A stretch of DNA of 64,000 bases from Ixodes scapularis (taxonomy: Eukaryota; Arthropoda; Arachnida; Ixodida; Ixodidae). The notes beneath the pieces are model-generated. The model had not been told where the DNA came from and ran no database searches. It saw only the letters and a list, made by a program, of their open reading frames with translations. Shown piece after piece: positions 1 to 10,144 of this stretch (position 1 is the stretch's first letter; every line of letters starts with the position of its first letter). Both the position numbers and the translations under genes were made by a program. The stretch covers positions 13,112,018 through 13,176,017 of the forward strand of contig NW_024609836.1 of NCBI RefSeq assembly GCF_016920785.2. The letters run 5' to 3'.

Positions 1-135
1 GTAATCCCTTACAGAAATAAGTAACTAAAATTACTTTACAATTACCCTAGAAAATATGTAACGAATCCGTTACAAAATTACAGATAAATGTAACGGATTA
101 CAAGTAATTTCGTTACTAGTAACGGATTACGTACA
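1..135. repeat. hAT-like terminal fragment rich in GTTACT/AGTAAC
   Basis: The first 135 bases are dominated by alternating GTTACT, GTAACG and their complements. The same sequence style makes up both ends of the hAT-type element at 18808-20718, so this is probably a decayed or window-truncated end of a related element. No partner end or target duplication can be seen because the window starts here. Confidence 0.4.
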
Positions 136-142
136 AGTCTGC

Positions 143-590
143 GTGCCTGTGACGATTATTACGGGTGGAAGAAGAAAAGAAGCGGAAGGGAACGAGCGCG
201 TTCCAGAGAACGGCGAGCGCGAGCAGAGAACGGCGAGCGTGAGAAGAGAAGGACGAGCGCGAGCAGAGAACGGCGGGCGCGAGAGGAGAAGCAGCAGTGA
301 AAGCCAGGGTCGGGCCGCGACGCACGGTGACGACCAGAGCTCGGAGGGAGGACCAGCCGCTACGGTCAGCGACACCTACTACGAGCAACTCCAGGGGGAG
401 TACGAGACACCGGCTTCTGCATCATCACATCAAGCGGCGACGCTCCGCAAGGCACCGAGAGGAAAGACTTGAACTTAAGGCAAAAACGGTAGCGGGAACG
501 GGCCATGAGTGTGTTGACGTGACTTTAACTGCCTTCAGTGTTTTGCTTTTCTTATTGCTAATTCTTTTCCTATTGTATAGCTGCTGACAC
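143..590. other. GA-rich low-complexity stretch, no recognised gene
   Basis: Bases 170-300 consist of imperfect repeats of an 18-20-bp GAGAACGGCGAGCGCGAGCA-like unit, which opens long frames on both strands. The predicted plus-strand protein is a charged Arg/Glu/Gly string with no domain. The rest of the interval is unremarkable. I see no reason to call a gene. Confidence 0.4.
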
Positions 591-1316
591 GTTCCTATCT
601 TCATTCTTGTAAATATATCATTTCTTCTGTGTTTGATCCACTCATGGGCGTCGTTTCTCTTTTTTCCCGATTGACGATGACAATCTGAAACAAACATATC
701 ATTCATAAATGCATGAATTATAATTGCAAAATTACTCCAAAAGCCGGGAGACGTCATAATTAAAATAAGCACGCCGACTTGACATAACAGAAAAAACAAT
801 TTCATTAGACGTTTCGCCTCCCATCCGGGAAGCATCATCAGTAGTTACACAGCAAATGCAAGGTTCAACCTCAAGTCAACGCTATTTATCACGAATGTCC
901 GTGTAAGCTTCGTGGAGAGGGCCGCGGTTTTTGTTGCACACGGATGTGTCCCTGCGAACAAACCACGATTCTAGGAGCTTTCTAGGCTCCCATCTGTCCT
1001 CCCTCGCCAAGGTCGTCGCGGCCGGAAAGTCGAACGAATGCCCCATTGTCCACGCATGGTCCACCAGTTCAGTCTTCAACCGCGTCGCGTGGGATGCGTA
1101 CGTGACGTCACGCTTGTGTTCTTTGAGTCTGGTATCTCTCCTCCGTCCGGTTTCACCAATGTAGGACGCTGGGCAGTCACTGCAGGGGATCTTGTAGATA
1201 ACGCCCCTTTAGACGTTCTCCGGGGTTGGGTCCTTTGGTTTGGAAACGGAATTTCCAATAGTTCTGTATGGCTTAAAAACAGTTCGAATGCCAAGGGGCC
1301 TCAAAGCGCGACTAAG
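590..1316 (-). mobile_element. Penelope-like element, inverted piece spanning a tandem-copy junction
   Basis: Read on the minus strand, 1316 to about 845 encodes the end of a Penelope-like polyprotein: the linker after the reverse transcriptase, the GIY-YIG nuclease (IYKIPC, YIGETGRR) and the C-terminal helix region (RKLLESWFVRRDTSVCN). It is followed at 841-812 by a hammerhead-like motif. The frame beyond (838-590) looks like the start of a following copy, including a plausible splice acceptor TTTGTTTCAG near 685. PLEs are known to insert as tandem copies joined through pseudo-LTRs, and this piece reads as such a junction. It abuts a plus-strand copy of the same family at about 1317, tail to body. 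Nothing here is an intact gene. Confidence 0.75.
812..841 (-). ncRNA. Hammerhead-ribozyme-like core (PLE copy 1a)
   Basis: On the minus strand the order is CTGATGA, one extra T, a stem GCTTCCC/GGGAGGC closed by GGAT, then GAAA and CGTC. This is the conserved order of a hammerhead core (CUGAUGA, stem II, GAAA, short stem III, cleavage triplet). Hammerheads are established in the pseudo-LTRs of Penelope-like elements. The single base between CUGAUGA and stem II departs from the textbook core, so activity is uncertain. Confidence 0.6.
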
Positions 1317-1912
1317 GAGCATATTGGGGTATATTGAGGAGAAAGTGCTGAACAAAGTTCTGTTCCCCGTCAAATTTTACCGCCGATATGTGGATGACAC
1401 TTTCGTCATTTTAGATAAAAGTCATGCTAATGATTTTCACCGGGAGTTAAACAGTGTTCACCCCGCGATACAGTTTTCTTGCGAGGCAGAACAGCAGGGC
1501 ACATTGCCCTTCCTAGATGTATCTGTAATGAGGACAGGCGAACCGAACCACAGGATTGAAACGGGTGTGTACCGCAAACCATGTGAAACAGATAATTTTT
1601 TGGATTTTTTGTCCCATCACCCAGTGCAATACAAGAAATCAGTAGTGCGATCGTTTGTACAGAGATCAAATACCGAGTCATCTAACGAGCTCCATGGCGC
1701 AAATGAGATGACTCATTTACAGGGAGCTTTGGTGAAACGTCCCTACCCAAAGCGTTTTGTTGACGAGGTCAAAAACAAAATTAAACAATGTGCAACCGTG
1801 CGAAAGGGAAAGAGATAAGAATGTAGTGTGCATCCCCTATGTCAAAGGAGTCTCCGAACCTCTTAGTCGCGCTTTGAGGCCCCTTGGCATTCGACCTGTT
1901 TTTAAGCCATAC
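1317..1912 (+). pseudogene. Penelope-type reverse transcriptase, C-terminal half, frameshifted
   Basis: The frame gives YIEEKVLNKV, the catalytic FYRRYVDDTF, then LPFLDVSV and VYRKPC, the usual order of palm and thumb motifs in Penelope-like reverse transcriptases. Near 1795-1805 the frame shifts; the continuation reads IPYVKGVSEPLSRALRPLG and ends in VFKPY at the edge of the inserted element. The fingers and first palm motifs are missing, so this is a 5'-truncated copy. The strongest evidence is YVDD plus the YRKP motif in the right spacing. Confidence 0.8.
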
Positions 1913-2391
1913 CATAGCCTCCTCTATACGGAGAAAGCCTGGCACATCGACGACGGAGCCATAGATAGCGCGCGGCCGCAGGAAAAAGGAGAGGAGGAGC
2001 GCGCCGAACGGTGACCAGTATGGTAGCGCAGAGCAGAAAGGGCAGACCTAGACAGCGAGCGCTTGGGTCATGAGCGGCCGCTCCCCGAACCACGCTTGTT
2101 TTTGCGTCTTCGTCACCGTCGTTTTCGTACTCCGGGAGAAACCGGCGCGGCGATTCGAAAGGGCGCAGGGAGAAACGGGAAAGGGTGGACGTTGAGTTTC
2201 TCCTCTCCACGATAGCGACAAGAAAAGAGAGAGAGAAAAAAAAGATTGTTTCTGCGTTTGGCCGCTCGCTCTTTTGTGGCGCTAGCGGACAAGGTTCTCT
2301 CCGCTCCCGTTTCTCCGCCCCTCCTTTCCCATTTACGGCGGCCGTCTTTTCACGCGACGCGCCAGGCTTTCTCCGTATAGAGGAGGCTATG
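1913..2391. mobile_element. 479-bp miniature inverted-repeat transposon with 31-bp perfect ends
   Basis: The element begins CATAGCCTCCTCTATACGGA and ends with the exact reverse complement over 31 bases. It is flanked by GCCATAC at 1906-1912 and again at 2392-2398, a 7-bp target duplication. Removing the element and one duplicate restores the PLE frame exactly (VFKPY followed by RTIGNSVFKPKD). The interior is GC-rich and has no transposase. The 7-bp duplication does not clearly match a named superfamily; an 8-9-bp duplication with a mismatch cannot be excluded. Confidence 0.85.
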
Positions 2392-2398
2392 GCCATAC

Positions 2399-2818
2399 AG
2401 AACTATTGGAAATTCCGTTTTCAAACCAAAGGACCCAACCCCGGCGAACGTCCAAAGAGGCGTTATCTACAAGATCCCCTGCAGTGACTGCCCATCGTCC
2501 TACATTGGTGAAACCGGACGGAGGAGTGATACCAGACTCAAAGAACACAAGCGTGACGTCACGTACGCATCCCACGCGACGCGGCTGAAGACTGAACCGG
2601 TGGACTATGCGTGGACAATGAGGCATTCTTTCGACTTTCCGGCCGCGACGACCTTGGCGAGGGAGGACAGATGGGGGCCTAGAAAGCTCCTAGAATCGTG
2701 GTTTGTTCGCAGGGACACATCTGTCTGCAACAAAAACCGCGGCCCTCTCCACGAAGCTTACACGGACATTCGTGATAATAGCGTTGACTTGAGGTTGAAC
2801 CTTGCATTTGCTGTGTAA
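2399..2818 (+). CDS. GIY-YIG endonuclease end of the PLE polyprotein
   Basis: An uninterrupted frame of about 139 codons starts at the edge of the miniature transposon and ends at TAA 2816-2818. It shows the GIY-YIG core (GVIYKIPC, SSYIGETGRR), a basic stretch (RLKEHKRDV), and the downstream segment RKLLESWFVRRDTSVCN in which the Glu is the usual metal ligand. In Penelope-like elements this domain nicks target DNA for reverse transcription. There is no independent start; it is the tail of the polyprotein begun upstream. The hammerhead-like motif starts four bases after the stop. Confidence 0.75.
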   Translation, partial: RTIGNSVFKPKDPTPANVQRGVIYKIPCSDCPSSYIGETGRRSDTRLKEHKRDVTYASHATRLKTEPVDYAWTMRHSFDFPAATTLAREDRWGPRKLLESWFVRRDTSVCNKNRGPLHEAYTDIRDNSVDLRLNLAFAV

Positions 2819-2821
2819 CTA

Positions 2822-2851
2822 CTGATGATGCCTCCCGCATGGGAGGCGAAA
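2822..2851 (+). ncRNA. Hammerhead-ribozyme-like core (PLE copy 1b)
   Basis: CTGATGA (2822-2828), a single T, a perfect 7-bp stem GCCTCCC/GGGAGGC with GCAT loop, then GAAA (2848-2851) and CGTGTAG. ACTA before the core can pair with TAGT after it as a short stem I. It is the direct counterpart of the motif at 812-841 and differs from it mainly in stem II positions that stay paired. Confidence 0.6.
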
Positions 2852-2870
2852 CGTGTAGTGAAATTGTTTT

Positions 2871-2925
2871 AGAGCGCAGCTCTTAGGGGCCCGTTTCCAG
2901 CCTGAGCGGCGTCGCCGTTGGCGTC

Positions 2926-2968
<43 letters not shown>

Positions 2969-3375
2969 GCGTAACCGAGCCCCTCCCTCTCCTCCTCCTC
3001 CCTCTCCTTCTCCCCCTCCTCCTCCCCTCCTCCTCCTCCCCCTTCTCCTCCTCCCCTCCTCCTCCCCCCTCTTCCTCCTCCCCTCCTCCTCCTCCCCCTC
3101 CTTCTCCTCCTCCTCCCCTCATTGTCCGGCTTGAGCGGCAAGGAGGAAAGCAGTAGGAAGGTGGAGGAGGGGGGGAGGAGAGACGAGGAGGCGGAGGCGA
3201 GGGGAGGGGAGCAGCTTGAAGGACGAGGAGGTGGTAAAGGAGAGGGAGGGGGAGCAGGAGGGGAGGAGGACTAGCAGGCATGATCACGAGGGAGGAGGAG
3301 GAATATACCCTCCACTCCTCCTCAAGAGCTGCGCTCCAATTCGGCGTTACAGGAAGTTGTAAACGGCTTTCACTT
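2871..3375. repeat. Low-complexity insertion: GTCGCC repeats, pyrimidine tract, purine tract
   Basis: The block interrupts the PLE pseudo-LTR. It opens with AGAGCGCAGCTCTT (2871-2884), whose inverse recurs at 3324-3336. Inside are GTCGCC hexamers (about 2911-2970), an almost pure CT tract (about 2978-3118) and an almost pure GA tract (about 3140-3310). The last two are roughly complementary and could fold back. Long Glu/Arg frames here are artefacts of the composition. No target duplication was found. Confidence 0.6.
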
Positions 3376-3420
3376 TTTTCTGTTACGTCAAGTCGGTGTT
3401 CTTATTTTAATTATGAATTA

Positions 3421-4930
3421 TAAGCAACCTTTCTCGAGTACACAAGGACTCTCTTGTTCTGCCAAGCTGTACAGCATGTTAGCAGCCCTTTCACAGTTGG
3501 ACAAAAAATAACCAAATGGTGTGCCTTTGTTTGAAAGCAACTGTTTGATGCAGGTGCATTGTGATATGATGCACTGTGATGTGAAGACACACAAAAACTG
3601 GGTAGCACGCAACTGCTTCCTTCAAAAACCGCACTATAAAAAGAGAAAGGAAATAACCGCACAGGCCCCTCTAGCTTTTGCAGTAACTCGTGAGTGCGCA
3701 GTCACAATACCTGGTGTGCTCTTTTCTGAAAGTCATCCACATTTGCTGCGAGTTATATGCATGACAGGCTTGCCGATGACACAAGTGACCATCTTTGATA
3801 ATAACCTCGCCGCCAGGTATCGCCGGCAGTGTGCCCGCACTTTACTGTTAAAGCTGGCGAGGATTGTACAGAAGCCTTCACAGGGGAGCTACAGCCATAT
3901 CACCTGTTACATAACCTGCTATAATTAGCTCTACATGCTCTGGACGTTCGGATTACATGTGTAATTCTGAATTTCACTTCCGTTAATTTCAAATCAAGAG
4001 ATCGGCAGATCAACACCCTAACATATGAAAAATGTGCAGAGTAGCTTAGGAAAATTCAACTGATCGTTTTGGAGCACGCCGGAATCGACTTTTCTGGAGT
4101 GCGCCTATTTCACGGGCGATCGCGATCAAGACGGACGTGTTCCAATTGTCGTTTTGGATCTGCTTTCACTCCACATGATCAGAGGCACTGGCAAGGGAAG
4201 AAAGGGTCGGCTTGCACCGTGGTGAGATGTCGAAATTGGCAGAGCTATCCAATGGGAACCGGTTGCGTCCCGATATAGTCACGAAATGGCGCGCCGAAAA
4301 CGCAATTTTGATTGACTGCAAAAATGTGATTCCACTCAAAGAAAAAAAAAAACTAAAAAATTTGAATTAGAACTGAAATTACTTATCTTTCCGCAAACCA
4401 AGATTGCAGAATAAATTTACAATAAAGGACAATCATGACTGCCAGCTCATTTCGGAGAAACGCTGATATGAGTACTTCAGTACTTTTCTGAAATATTGTC
4501 TGCATTCAAGATTGAGTTATATTTAGTCATGCTTCTGAGCCTGCATGCAATACGGCGAAATAGAATGGCCGTGCGGAACATGAATGTGGACATGTGGCCT
4601 GTGCGATTGTATTTTACAGAATGAATCTGCATACTCAAGTCAGTGTTCGCCACGGTGGAATGTCCGCCTTACTGAGTGACCTTGCTGGATGTTCTTGAGA
4701 ATGTGAAAGGATTTTAGGCCTACACACACGCGCAGTTTGTTGTACAGTTGCTCTTTTGCACTATTAACCATGGCTATGTTTCAAATCTACTTTAATGGAT
4801 TCTATGGCAGCACAAATAACGCAGTGCAGCAAGGAAGGTTTTCGTAGGCAAAAGTACAACACGTCGAGATTGAAAATCTTTAAAACGCAACCCACATGGT
4901 TGTGTGCAATCTGTTGATCAATCAAAATTC
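3421..4930. other. No feature recognised
   Basis: AT-moderate sequence with only short, unrelated frames. The longest plus frame (3521-3928) shows no motif, no splice context and no repeat partner elsewhere in the window. Confidence 0.4.
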
Positions 4931-5564
4931 CTTAAAGGGGTCATGAAGCGAATTTTGGGCCGCATTAATGAATCTAGACTGTGATTTTACTAGTAGCACA
5001 ACGTTTAGTGGGCCAAAAAAAAGAGAAGGTAGAAAATCAAAAGCCTGATTTTCGGTTCGAAATTTTTAAAACCCAGAGGACAATTTCGTGCCTCCTTCCC
5101 TTCGAAAGCTATCTGTCCTTTCACTGTGATACACCCAAAGCGCGTCACCCGGCCCAAAGGCACGTCATGCGACACCGGACCTCACGTATTCTTTTCACCC
5201 TTAAGGTGGTAGTGCGGTGGAAGCTAGCTATGCGCTTGCCGGGCCAATCAGCCGCCTCCCTTTCATCACCTGACCTTATTCTCTGCGGGTGGGTATGTGT
5301 GAGGGAGCGTGGTCACGTAGCAAAAGTGTGACTGGCCCAACGAGAACGTAGCTTTAACTGCACTGTTAGCTTAGGGGTGAGCGTGGTGGAGAAAGCAACT
5401 TTTGTCCGAGTTCTGAGCGGCGGGCCAACAAACGAGGGTTCGAGCAAGAGGGCAGTCCCTCCTTCCCATCTTCGTGAACTGTTTGGTACAGTGCGCGATT
5501 TGTGAGTTGAGGAGAAAAGCAAAGAAGGAAAAACTTGAAATCACGTTTCATGACCCATTTAAAG
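4931..5564. mobile_element. Miniature inverted-repeat element (CTTAAAGGGGTCATGAA ends)
   Basis: CTTAAAGGGGTCATGAA at 4931-4947 is mirrored by TTCATGACCCATTTAAAG ending at 5564. The inside has no transposase; it contains the CCAAT-hairpin repeat at 5214-5364. No clear target duplication. Confidence 0.5.
5214..5364. repeat. CCAAT-containing hairpin repeat, copy 1
   Basis: GCGGTGGAAGC with GGGCCAATCAG on the left and GGCCCAACGAG with AGCTTTAACTGC on the right form an imperfect inverted repeat. Most of the segment aligns by eye with 52736-52882, which shares the CCAAT blocks, GCCGCCTCCCT and the GTGATCACGT-like centre. It is therefore a dispersed element. Confidence 0.6.
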
Positions 5565-5582
5565 AACCACTAAAAAGAAAAA

Positions 5583-5976
5583 AAAAGAACGTTTTTTTAT
5601 GTAAACAGTCTGGTTGGGACACGCGTGTCAAGAAATGGATTTTACGCGAGAAAAAAATATTAGAGCAATATTGACGGCGCGAGTTTTATTTCAAATTCTG
5701 CGTGCAAAGTCCATTTCGTCACGGAATAGTCATACACTCTTTCCACCTACACGAGACGGTCATACACTCTCTCCACCTTAACGTGATGGCCAAGCCGACC
5801 CAGCTCTCCTCCGCGCGCCTGAAATGCCCAGAGAGAAAACAAGTGGAAAAGAAGTGACTACCGACTAAATTGCGTCTCGCACAGTCAATATTTCTCGAAT
5901 ATTTTTCTCGTGCAATTTATTTTTTGACAAACGTGTCCTAGCCAGTCTGTTTAAACATTTTTTTTTTCTTTTCAAT
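5583..5976. repeat. Long inverted repeat with about 85-bp arms
   Basis: The left arm (about 5590-5675) contains AACAGTCTGGTTGGGACACG and ends in the AATATTGAC box. It is the inverse of the right arm (about 5889-5976), which contains CGTGTCCTAGCCAGTCTGTT. A third partial copy of the right arm sits at about 6020-6095 (GTATCCCAACAAGACTGTTT). This looks like a miniature palindromic transposon followed by a partial duplicate; no gene is present. Confidence 0.65.
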
Positions 5977-6099
5977 GACGTCTAAAAGTTCATCTCCCAT
6001 CGCCACTGAAAAGAAATTCGCGTAAAATTTATTTTTGACAGGCGTATCCCAACAAGACTGTTTATATAAAAAAAAAACTTTTTTTTTTTTTCAATGGCC

Positions 6100-7975
6100 C
6101 TTTAAAAAGGTGCGGAAACGAAATCCCAGCGCTCATTTTCCAGCTTAAGCGTCTTGCATGTTGCAGTATAACCTCAAAAACACCCGTGTTACGTTGAAAT
6201 GCGCAAGAAAACTAAATTTAAAGCTAATTAAACGGTCTGTCAATGTGCACGTGGTGAATGCCTGTGAAGCTTAGTTGGGAGGTAACCTAGCAACGTCGGA
6301 AATCTTGCTACGTATACATAGCAGGAACCCTTATGTAGCCGCACTCAACATCGCAGCAGCGTCGCTCTTTGGAAGTACGCTCAACTGTTTTAAGTTGCCT
6401 TGGCCTGAACGCGATCGCGAAGCCTTTGCCTTTTCGCGGAGGAAGCCAACGAGATGCAATGATGGACTCGTTGGGGAATGTCGCTGAGTTGTTCCTGTGA
6501 CTTTGCTGTACAGTTCGAATCCGTTCTGCGCTTTTTGACGTCGACATCCCGCCGCGCTTCTGCATGGCTGAGATCTGTGGTAACGACTTGGTCTATAGCA
6601 ATACAGACAGAGGCAGCAAGTTTCTAACGACGAGAAACCTTGTGCCCTGCGGATCCGGCTCGCACTTCCGTCGTTTTCAACGTGGGTTGTGACGCCTGCT
6701 GCTCGCTTCTGTGCCGATTACTTTCGTAATGAGGACATCGAGCGCAGTCCCAGGATGAAGAGCTTGGGTCTTCTGGCTAAAAAAATACCACTGAAACGGG
6801 GAGTTCTGCCTTGTTTTTTCTCAAAAAAGAGAAAAACCGACCTGCTTACACCTGAAATGCTCGCACGACTGATTTCACACGTGAAACGCTCGACACCCCA
6901 CGCGCACTACGAACGGCTCGGGTTTAACGCGTTGACGCCACTACAACGCTGACAAAGCCACTAACGACAGCCTTGCTACGTCACGATTGCGGAGAATCTC
7001 GTTTGTTTTTTGTTGCGCCGGATATCCCATGACGCATCGCGCTCTCCGTTCGCTTGTCTTCGGGCGCTTGCTCGAGTGCACCATTGGGAACGAAAAATAG
7101 AGCCAGTCTTTCAAAATACAAACGTGCGATTATCGTTTACGGTTTTGGGTTGGAAAGGGGGGGGGGGGGGGGGGCGGCGCGGAAACGTGCGTTCTACTCA
7201 ATTGATTGCCATAAGCGTCTGGTAAATAAAAAACAAAAAACGCGCCACCGCCGGTTATTTTTTTTTTCTTTTCCGGTTTTGTTGTCATTGGACACTGGAT
7301 CAAGCTCGTTTCTGGACAGCGAGTGCCGCAAGTTACAAATACAAACGTCAGAGTAAAGTGAAACCTTGCTCCAGAGGCGCATACTGTTTCACGCATATTT
7401 CTCTCGCAAAACAAATCCACACGGCGTCGCTTCTGGATCGGTATCCAAGCGTGCGAAGGCACAGAGACGCACCACTTCGGCCTCTTCGGCGTGCCACGAA
7501 AGCTTTGATGAAGCCGCGAGATCGGCGAAACTTGCTTTCCTCTAATTGTACCTCTATCCTGCGGCGCTGCGCTATCTTAAAAATGTTCACGTGTTCTCAA
7601 CGGCAAGTCTCACTGCCTACACAGAGTTTAAAAAAACTTCTTCGACGAATGACGACGAACGAGTAGAAAACGTGTCTTCAACACGCTGCCGCCAGCCTCT
7701 GCAACGCTAGCGAAAACGCGATTTATGAGCATGCAATAGGTGGTATTCACTGAGCCTGCAGGTTCGATTTTGCCAGGGAGCGCCACCGTCGATCCGCCAT
7801 CTTCGAGGTCGCGGTTTGACTGGCTTGGGTACGCTCAAGGGTACGCTACGCGGTCGTCCGCTGCTAGTGTGTGCTAATTTCATATCGTTGAAGCTTCGTT
7901 GAACAGAAGAGAGAAGAAAAGTTGATCTCGGGGGCGGGCCGTTTTCCTTGTTGCCGCCGAGTACCGTGTGTAAAG
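6100..7975. other. No gene recognised; contains a G17-18 run
   Basis: Only short frames without motifs. A run of G interrupted by nothing but its own length lies at about 7157-7175, and T-rich tracts at 7258-7268. I could not connect any part to the repeats elsewhere. Confidence 0.35.
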
Positions 7976-7980
7976 GCTGA

Positions 7981-8440
7981 ACCGCATGTAAGCAATTTGG
8001 CGAGCGACGGTACGAGACGAGCGACAGCGACGAGACGAACGACGACGACCGGCTTCGCTGTCGCTCGGTCACTCGCGCGACGTGGCAAACCGCATGAAAG
8101 CGACGGGAGCAAGCGACCAAGGCGATAAGCGACCCTTTCTAGAAATCCGAAAACCGAGCGACGTCGCGACGACCGACCGCGAGAAATCTCCGTCGCTCGT
8201 CGCAGACTCCCGTCGCTGTCGCCATCGCTCGCTAAATCGCCTACATGCGGTTCACCCTTCACTGTCACTCGTCCCGTAGCTCGGTTTTGGGATTTCTAGA
8301 AAACTTCGCGCTCATCGCCTTGGTCGTGTGCTCCCGTCGCTTTCATGCGGTTTGCCTCGTCGCGCGAGTGACCGAGCGGCAGCGAAGCGGGTCGCCGTCG
8401 CTTGTCTTCCCGCTCGCCAAATCGCTTACATGCGGTTTTT
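7981..8440. repeat. Long palindromic element ending in AACCGCATGTAAGC
   Basis: The left arm (7981-8161) and right arm (about 8275-8440) are inverse copies over about 165-180 bases with scattered mismatches: AACCGCATGTAAGCAATTTG at one end answers CAAATCGCTTACATGCGGTT at the other, and TTTCTAGAAATCC near the centre answers GGGATTTCTAGAAAA. A loop of about 110 bases separates the arms and itself holds a further CTACATGCGGTT box. Overlapping frames on both strands are shadows. This is a foldback-type or miniature transposon without its own enzyme. Confidence 0.75.
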
Positions 8441-8455
8441 AAATCACTGGGGCTA

Positions 8456-8480
8456 ATGAAAAATGCGCCGCATTTTTCAT
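8456..8480. repeat. Perfect 12-bp-arm palindrome
   Basis: ATGAAAAATGCG, a single C, then the exact inverse. It lies just outside the larger palindrome; the rest of 8443-9334 shows nothing recognisable apart from a short CA-rich tract near 9150-9220. Confidence 0.6.
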
Positions 8481-9582
8481 AAGCTGCGCACTCTGTGAGC
8501 CGCACAGTATGTTTCTGCACAGGAACGAACACCGAAGGCACGACGTATGTACGACACAGCGGCGATGGAGCAACACGGTTACACGGCCGTAGTACAGAAA
8601 ATCCGCTAGAGAAAAACAATAAAGAAACTAGCAAAACAAAACAAAGAGTAATCACACCGTGATACAAAAGCACCAAAGCAGAAGAATTAGTTCGTGCAAG
8701 AGCTACCGCCGTCGGCACGGCGGGCGACACTGAGCGCTTCATGGAGCCGAGGGGGCAACGCGGCCGCGGTAAACGAGTGCGATAGCGACAAAAACGAACT
8801 AAAACACACAAAAAATACCCCCACGGCGCTTCAAAAGCACCAAAGTATAAGAATAATCCCTAGTTTCGGTCAAAAAGACCCTTTAAAGTTGTAAAATACT
8901 GCTAAACCTCGCTCAAAAGGTCCGGCCAGATGGCATTCGCGATAGCAAGAGACCTCGAAGATGGCGACCGTGGTAGGCGATGCCAGCAAACCTAGCGAGT
9001 GACGTCAAGTGAATGTCACCTATATGGCCGTCTGGTGGCCGCACTCGCGCTGCAGCGGTTAAGCGGAAAAGCGCGATCCGAAAAATGTCAAAAGGGATCA
9101 GTGGTTTCATCTATTAATCCGCACTTCCACTACCGCTCCGGGCAGACACATATATGCACACACGCACAGATATACACGCACACGTAAGTACACACAGGCA
9201 TACGTAGGCGTACATACACATTCGCCTTCTTCCTGCACCTCCATCCAGATCGAGAGATCAAGACAGCAAGCCATAATCCTTGTTTTTCTGTGCCAATGAA
9301 AATCAGTTTCAACAACAAGAACAACAATGAACTGCACATAAACAGGGTGTGTATTTTCCGGTTTTACCCGAAAAACACCGATGAACATCCGTCGGCGACG
9401 AAAATACAAAATCGGTTAAAACCGAAAAACACCGGTGGTTGGATATTTTCACCCTGGTTAAAACCGAAAAACACCGGTCGTTGCATGTTTCCGACCTAGC
9501 GAAACCCTTTCCCCGTAGAGGTTCGTCAAACGTGCTATCTCGTGGACCCTGCATTCTTCCAGTGTCTATACACGCTTATGGC

Positions 9583-9822
9583 CTGAATGTCCAACGAGAC
9601 TGAATGTCCAACGAGCCTGAATGTCCAATCGGTCACGTGACAGGCGAGACGGAATGTACAACGAGACGAAAGATCTAACCGAGACGGAATGTCCATCGAG
9701 TCTGAATGTCCAACGAGACGAAAGGTGCAATCGAGACGGAATGTCCAACGTGCCTGAATGTACAACGAGACGAAATATCCAACCGAGACGGAATGTCCAA
9801 CGAGCCTGAATGTCCAACGGAT
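9583..9822. repeat. 18-bp tandem array, left block
   Basis: About a dozen copies of an 18-bp unit, consensus near CGAGACGGAATGTCCAAC with CGAGCCTGAATGTCCAAC and CGAGACGAAAGATCCAAC variants. The same variants recur at 15648-15874. Frames on either strand here are repeat artefacts. Confidence 0.75.
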
Positions 9823-10144
9823 ATAGAATGAGCCTTGCAAAGAATTTAGAAGACATTTCTTTGTTGAATTGTAGGATTACTGATAGTTACGGCGGTGAAA
9901 AATGCGTTGGATGAAATGGGGAACCGGACATTTCGGTGCGGAGATATCGGTACGCGATCATTTCGGTTGGGACCAGACATTTCATCGAACGCCGTTTCGT
10001 CGAAAGCCGTTTCATCGAAGCCGTTTCATCGAATTCCGTTTCATCCAACGCCGTTTCATCGAACGCCGGTTCATCGAATACCGTTTCATCGAAGCCGTTT
10101 CATCGAACGCCGTTTTGTCGAACGCTGTTTAATCGAACGCCGTC

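Larger units (their letters stand above)
1317..3420 (+). mobile_element. Penelope-like element copy 1b, 5'-truncated and twice interrupted
   Basis: This plus-strand copy runs from the reverse transcriptase palm through the GIY-YIG nuclease to the hammerhead motif and pseudo-LTR. It is the same family as the inverted piece at 590-1316; the two share the sequence around 1277-1316 and 1860-1912 in opposite orientation. Two insertions interrupt it: a 479-bp miniature transposon at 1913-2391 and a low-complexity block at about 2871-3375. After the second block the pseudo-LTR resumes with TTTTCTGTTACGTCAAGTCG, matching the inverted piece. The 5' half of the reverse transcriptase is absent. Confidence 0.75.

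Noticed and set aside
143..472. Plus-strand charged open frame
   Set aside because: GA-rich repeats open frames on both strands at once; no motif.
2869..3287. Minus-strand Glu/Arg-rich open frames
   Set aside because: They follow from purine/pyrimidine tracts and GTCGCC repeats; no start context, domain or conservation.
7157..7175. G runs here and at 18400, 19265, 55708 and 60515 as functional G-quadruplexes
   Set aside because: They are simple homopolymers, common in this window and likely polymorphic or error-prone; nothing ties them to a function.
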